Origin: Schoenoplectus triqueter
Taxonomy: Eukaryota > Streptophyta > Magnoliopsida > Poales > Cyperaceae
NCBI GenBank assembly: GCA_964058805.1
Contig: CAXKVV010000614.1
Location: 1-36,710 of the forward strand
DNA: 36,710 nt
Direction of reading: 5' to 3'
Shown here piece by piece: positions 34,288 to 36,710 of this stretch (position 1 is its first letter; each line of letters starts with the position of its first letter). The notes beneath the pieces are model-generated. The model saw nothing but the letters and a program-made list of their open reading frames with translations. It did no database searches and was not told where the DNA came from. A program made the position numbers and the translations under genes.

Positions 34288-35252
34288 TATTCAATATGAA
34301 TTCTTTTTACAATTATGTATTTTCTTATTTGAAGACTACATACACCAATATTTTTACAGTCTCATGTTGCTATAAATTTGTGTAATCCAATTGAAATAAA
34401 GGACAAACTAATTTTCTATATATGTCATAAGAAACAGAAAAGTTCTTAACATGAGAAAATACTTGGTGTTTGTATTGAAGAAAAATAAATTTTGATAAAA
34501 GATTATAATTTTTTTTGGATTTGATAAGTCTATTAAATCAAACATGTCTAAAATGGTTGATAATGAGTTTTCTTAATAAGAAAATTAGTGAACTTAAACC
34601 GATTGAATATATTATAGATATGAAAGGTTTTATTGTATATTTGTTTTCTAAAATAATGTTATCGGAAATTACATCTTGGGGGAGTCGGTTAATAATTATC
34701 TTCAGTTTTAAAGTGTTTTGATTCAACAAAGTTATGTTGATGGGCTCGAAGTAATACCATATTAGCTTTGTATATTATAGCTTGCAAGGCTTGACATGCA
34801 AAAGTGCCCTCCAAATGTTAATTTATGATTTGATTTCTTCGGTTTGTTTGGTAAACCAAAACCTAGCTACTTGTCTTCTCCGTCTTCTGCTGAGTGACGT
34901 CACCAAGAAAAAATTTCTAATTAATTAGGATTTGACTTTAAAAATACTTCAATCAATATATGATTGCTTTCTCTGTTTTCACGGAAAAATTGTTTAATAA
35001 TAGAATTAATAATTTATACTTCAATCAAATAAAGGTGGTCTTCTAAACATGTATAAATTGATTAAATTTAACTTATCTGACTAGATGCATGGATCAAAAA
35101 GATATTACTTTGGGCACGTTAACATTTTTAGCAAATAATTTCCAGGCATTTGTTCTCACATTCGGACAACAAAATAGTCAATTGTGCATTTTTTTTTCTT
35201 TTTATAATTTTACTTGAGAAAAGCAATTTTAATGTTGCAAAAGATGTCCCAA
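34285..35252. other. Intergenic DNA, no gene seen
   Basis: AT-rich. The short frames at 34515-34721 (+) and 34729-34538 (-) overlap each other and show no motif. Confidence 0.5.
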
Positions 35253-35260
35253 CTCCCAAG

Positions 35261-35803
35261 TAGGGCTGCAAACGAATCGAACACGAACGAACTGACTTGT
35301 GTTTGAGTTTGATTTGAAATCTATTTCGAACTAGTTTGATTTGAAATAGATAGGTAGTTTCGAACTCAAACCATTGTTTGAAATTTGATTCGTTAAATAT
35401 TCGAACTGTTTGATTTGATTCATAAATAGTTTGAAATAGAATTATTAGGTGAACAAATTCCACAATTCATATCAAAATAACAGAATCAAATATAAAAAAT
35501 ATCAATTTAATATAAATTCATACAAAACTAAAAGTTCATTCAACAAAAATTAATAAATTTTATATAAATTCATACTACTCAAAGTCTCAAACAATCAAAT
35601 AATTAATACAAATTCAAACAAAAATAGTTCACGAACACATTTCGAACGAACTCACCATGGTTTGAGTTTGATTCGATATAATTTCGAATCGAATCGGTTT
35701 GATTTGAAATTAATTTCGAACTAAAATCGAACGAACTTTTTTCGAACTTTTTTCGAATCGAACACGAACGAACTACGAACTTCGAATATTTCTTGCAGCC
35801 CTA
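35261..35803. mobile_element. hAT-type MITE with perfect 8-bp TSD (CTCCCAAG)
   Basis: The left end TAGGGCTGCAAACGAATC and the reversed right end TAGGGCTGCAAGAAATAT share a 11-bp perfect core. CTCCCAAG is duplicated at 35253-35260 and 35804-35811. Subterminal regions are dense in TTCGAAC / GTTCGAA and CGAACACGAACGAACT motifs on both sides, as in hAT elements where transposase binds subterminal repeats. It is 543 bp and noncoding; the frame at 35463-35128 is incidental. Confidence 0.88.
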
Positions 35804-35811
35804 CTCCCAAG

Positions 35812-36710
35812 ACATGTTTAAAATTTGAAAGAGCGGGCTTACGTGAGAAATAGTCTAAACGCCAAATGGAAAATTAAAACAGCAAATTATGGTTGAACAA
35901 ATTTAATGTCCAACTCATATTTTACAATAATGCTTATCTTGGTGATCTTGATGATAAAATTTCAAATTAAGAAAATTTAAAAAATATTTATAGAGAAGTA
36001 GTACTTCAAATTAAATTTCATTCAATTAAGTAAGTATCATCTGATAGCCCATCAAAGAGTAACAAATATGAAGTAATGATTTCAATTAAATATTTTTTTG
36101 TTGAAATTTCAAATAGTACTTAACATTGTATACAATTTGAAATATAATCAAATATATGAGTTCAACAATATTTCTGTAGATATATTTTATTCTTATATTT
36201 TTTAAGAATTTATTTAAAATCTCATCATAAGATTGTCATGATCAAAGTTGTAATGTGCCCTCCCCCCCCCCCCCCCCAAAAAAAAAAATAATAAAAATGA
36301 AGAAGAAGAAGAAGAGATGATGATGTGCATGAAGCGTTTTTTTTAAAAGACACGACTCAACAAAATTCACTTATTTTCCGGGCATATACAACTTGTATTA
36401 ATTTTTCAGTATGGATTCAAGCATATTTAAAAGTTTTGTTAACTTCGGCTCAAAAACATTCATTGATTTCCAAATGAAAAATCTGAATTGTGATATAAAT
36501 TACCTACCTGCCGGAACTAAAGATCGCTCCGAAGTCCAAATTTTTAATATTTGAAGTTACGTATGTATGAGGTCGAAACTAAATTAAGCTGAAACTGTTG
36601 AAAAAATTATGAAATTAAATTAAATTTGAAACGAAAATAATATTTTAACTACTGATCCCAATTTGTAAAAAAAATACATTTTTCTATGATCCTAGATAGT
36701 AGACTTCAAT
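35812..36710. other. Intergenic DNA, no gene seen; C16A11 run at 36262-36288
   Basis: A run of 16 C followed by 11 A, then (GAA)n and (GAT)n units at about 36299-36324, is the only structure noted. No coding signal is seen to the end of the window. Confidence 0.5.

Noticed and set aside
1..36710. tRNA and rRNA genes
   Set aside because: No cloverleaf with intact A/B boxes or rRNA sequence was recognised on either strand; a dedicated search could not be run.

Overview
The window is nuclear DNA of a flowering plant. Genes are split by short AT-rich introns with GT..AG borders, intergenic DNA is very AT-rich, and there are plant-type transposons throughout (RTE and L1 LINEs, Ty1/copia, hAT-type and foldback MITEs). 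I cannot name the clade or species from sequence alone. I see no tRNA, rRNA, CRISPR array or prokaryotic feature.

Layout, left to right. 310-2556 (+): an intact seven-exon gene for the 20S proteasome beta-5 subunit. 2.77-4.4 kb: two members of a foldback MITE family. 4828-6288 (+): a five-exon FAD/NAD(P)-binding oxidoreductase gene (fruit protein pKIWI502 type) carrying two frameshifts and a premature stop. 7464-8039: a hAT-type MITE with a perfect 8-bp target-site duplication (TSD). 8783-9400 (-): an intact small Lys/Arg/Ser/His-rich nuclear protein gene whose TATA box and spliced leader lie near 10.6-10.7 kb.

10.86-15.2 kb is an insertion nest. Exons of a METTL10/EFM4-like eEF1A lysine methyltransferase gene (- strand) are split by a 5'-truncated RTE-type LINE (+ strand). 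That LINE is itself split by a hAT-type MITE, and both insertions have recognisable TSDs. 16.1-20.0 kb (+) holds a heavily mutated Sirevirus-like copia element, followed by an opposite-strand copia LTR with its primer-binding site. 22.7-24.5 kb holds two L1-type LINE relics on opposite strands.

26456-28679 (-): an intact seven-exon gene for a RING-CH (MARCH-type) membrane E3 ubiquitin ligase, with a probable spliced leader reaching about 30.0 kb. From 30.1 kb to the end I see no gene. That part contains a TIR-bounded element filled with about 1.2 kb of ATA/ATC-type simple repeat, itself duplicated with a period near 375 bp; a nearly perfect 400-bp palindromic foldback MITE; and another hAT-type MITE with a perfect TSD.

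The intact genes (proteasome beta-5, the basic nuclear protein, the RING-CH ligase) are separate housekeeping-type loci, each with its own promoter, not a pathway cluster. I found no convincing undescribed biological system. The observations most worth checking are the decaying oxidoreductase gene, the nested insertion history, the foldback family and the repeat-filled MITE.
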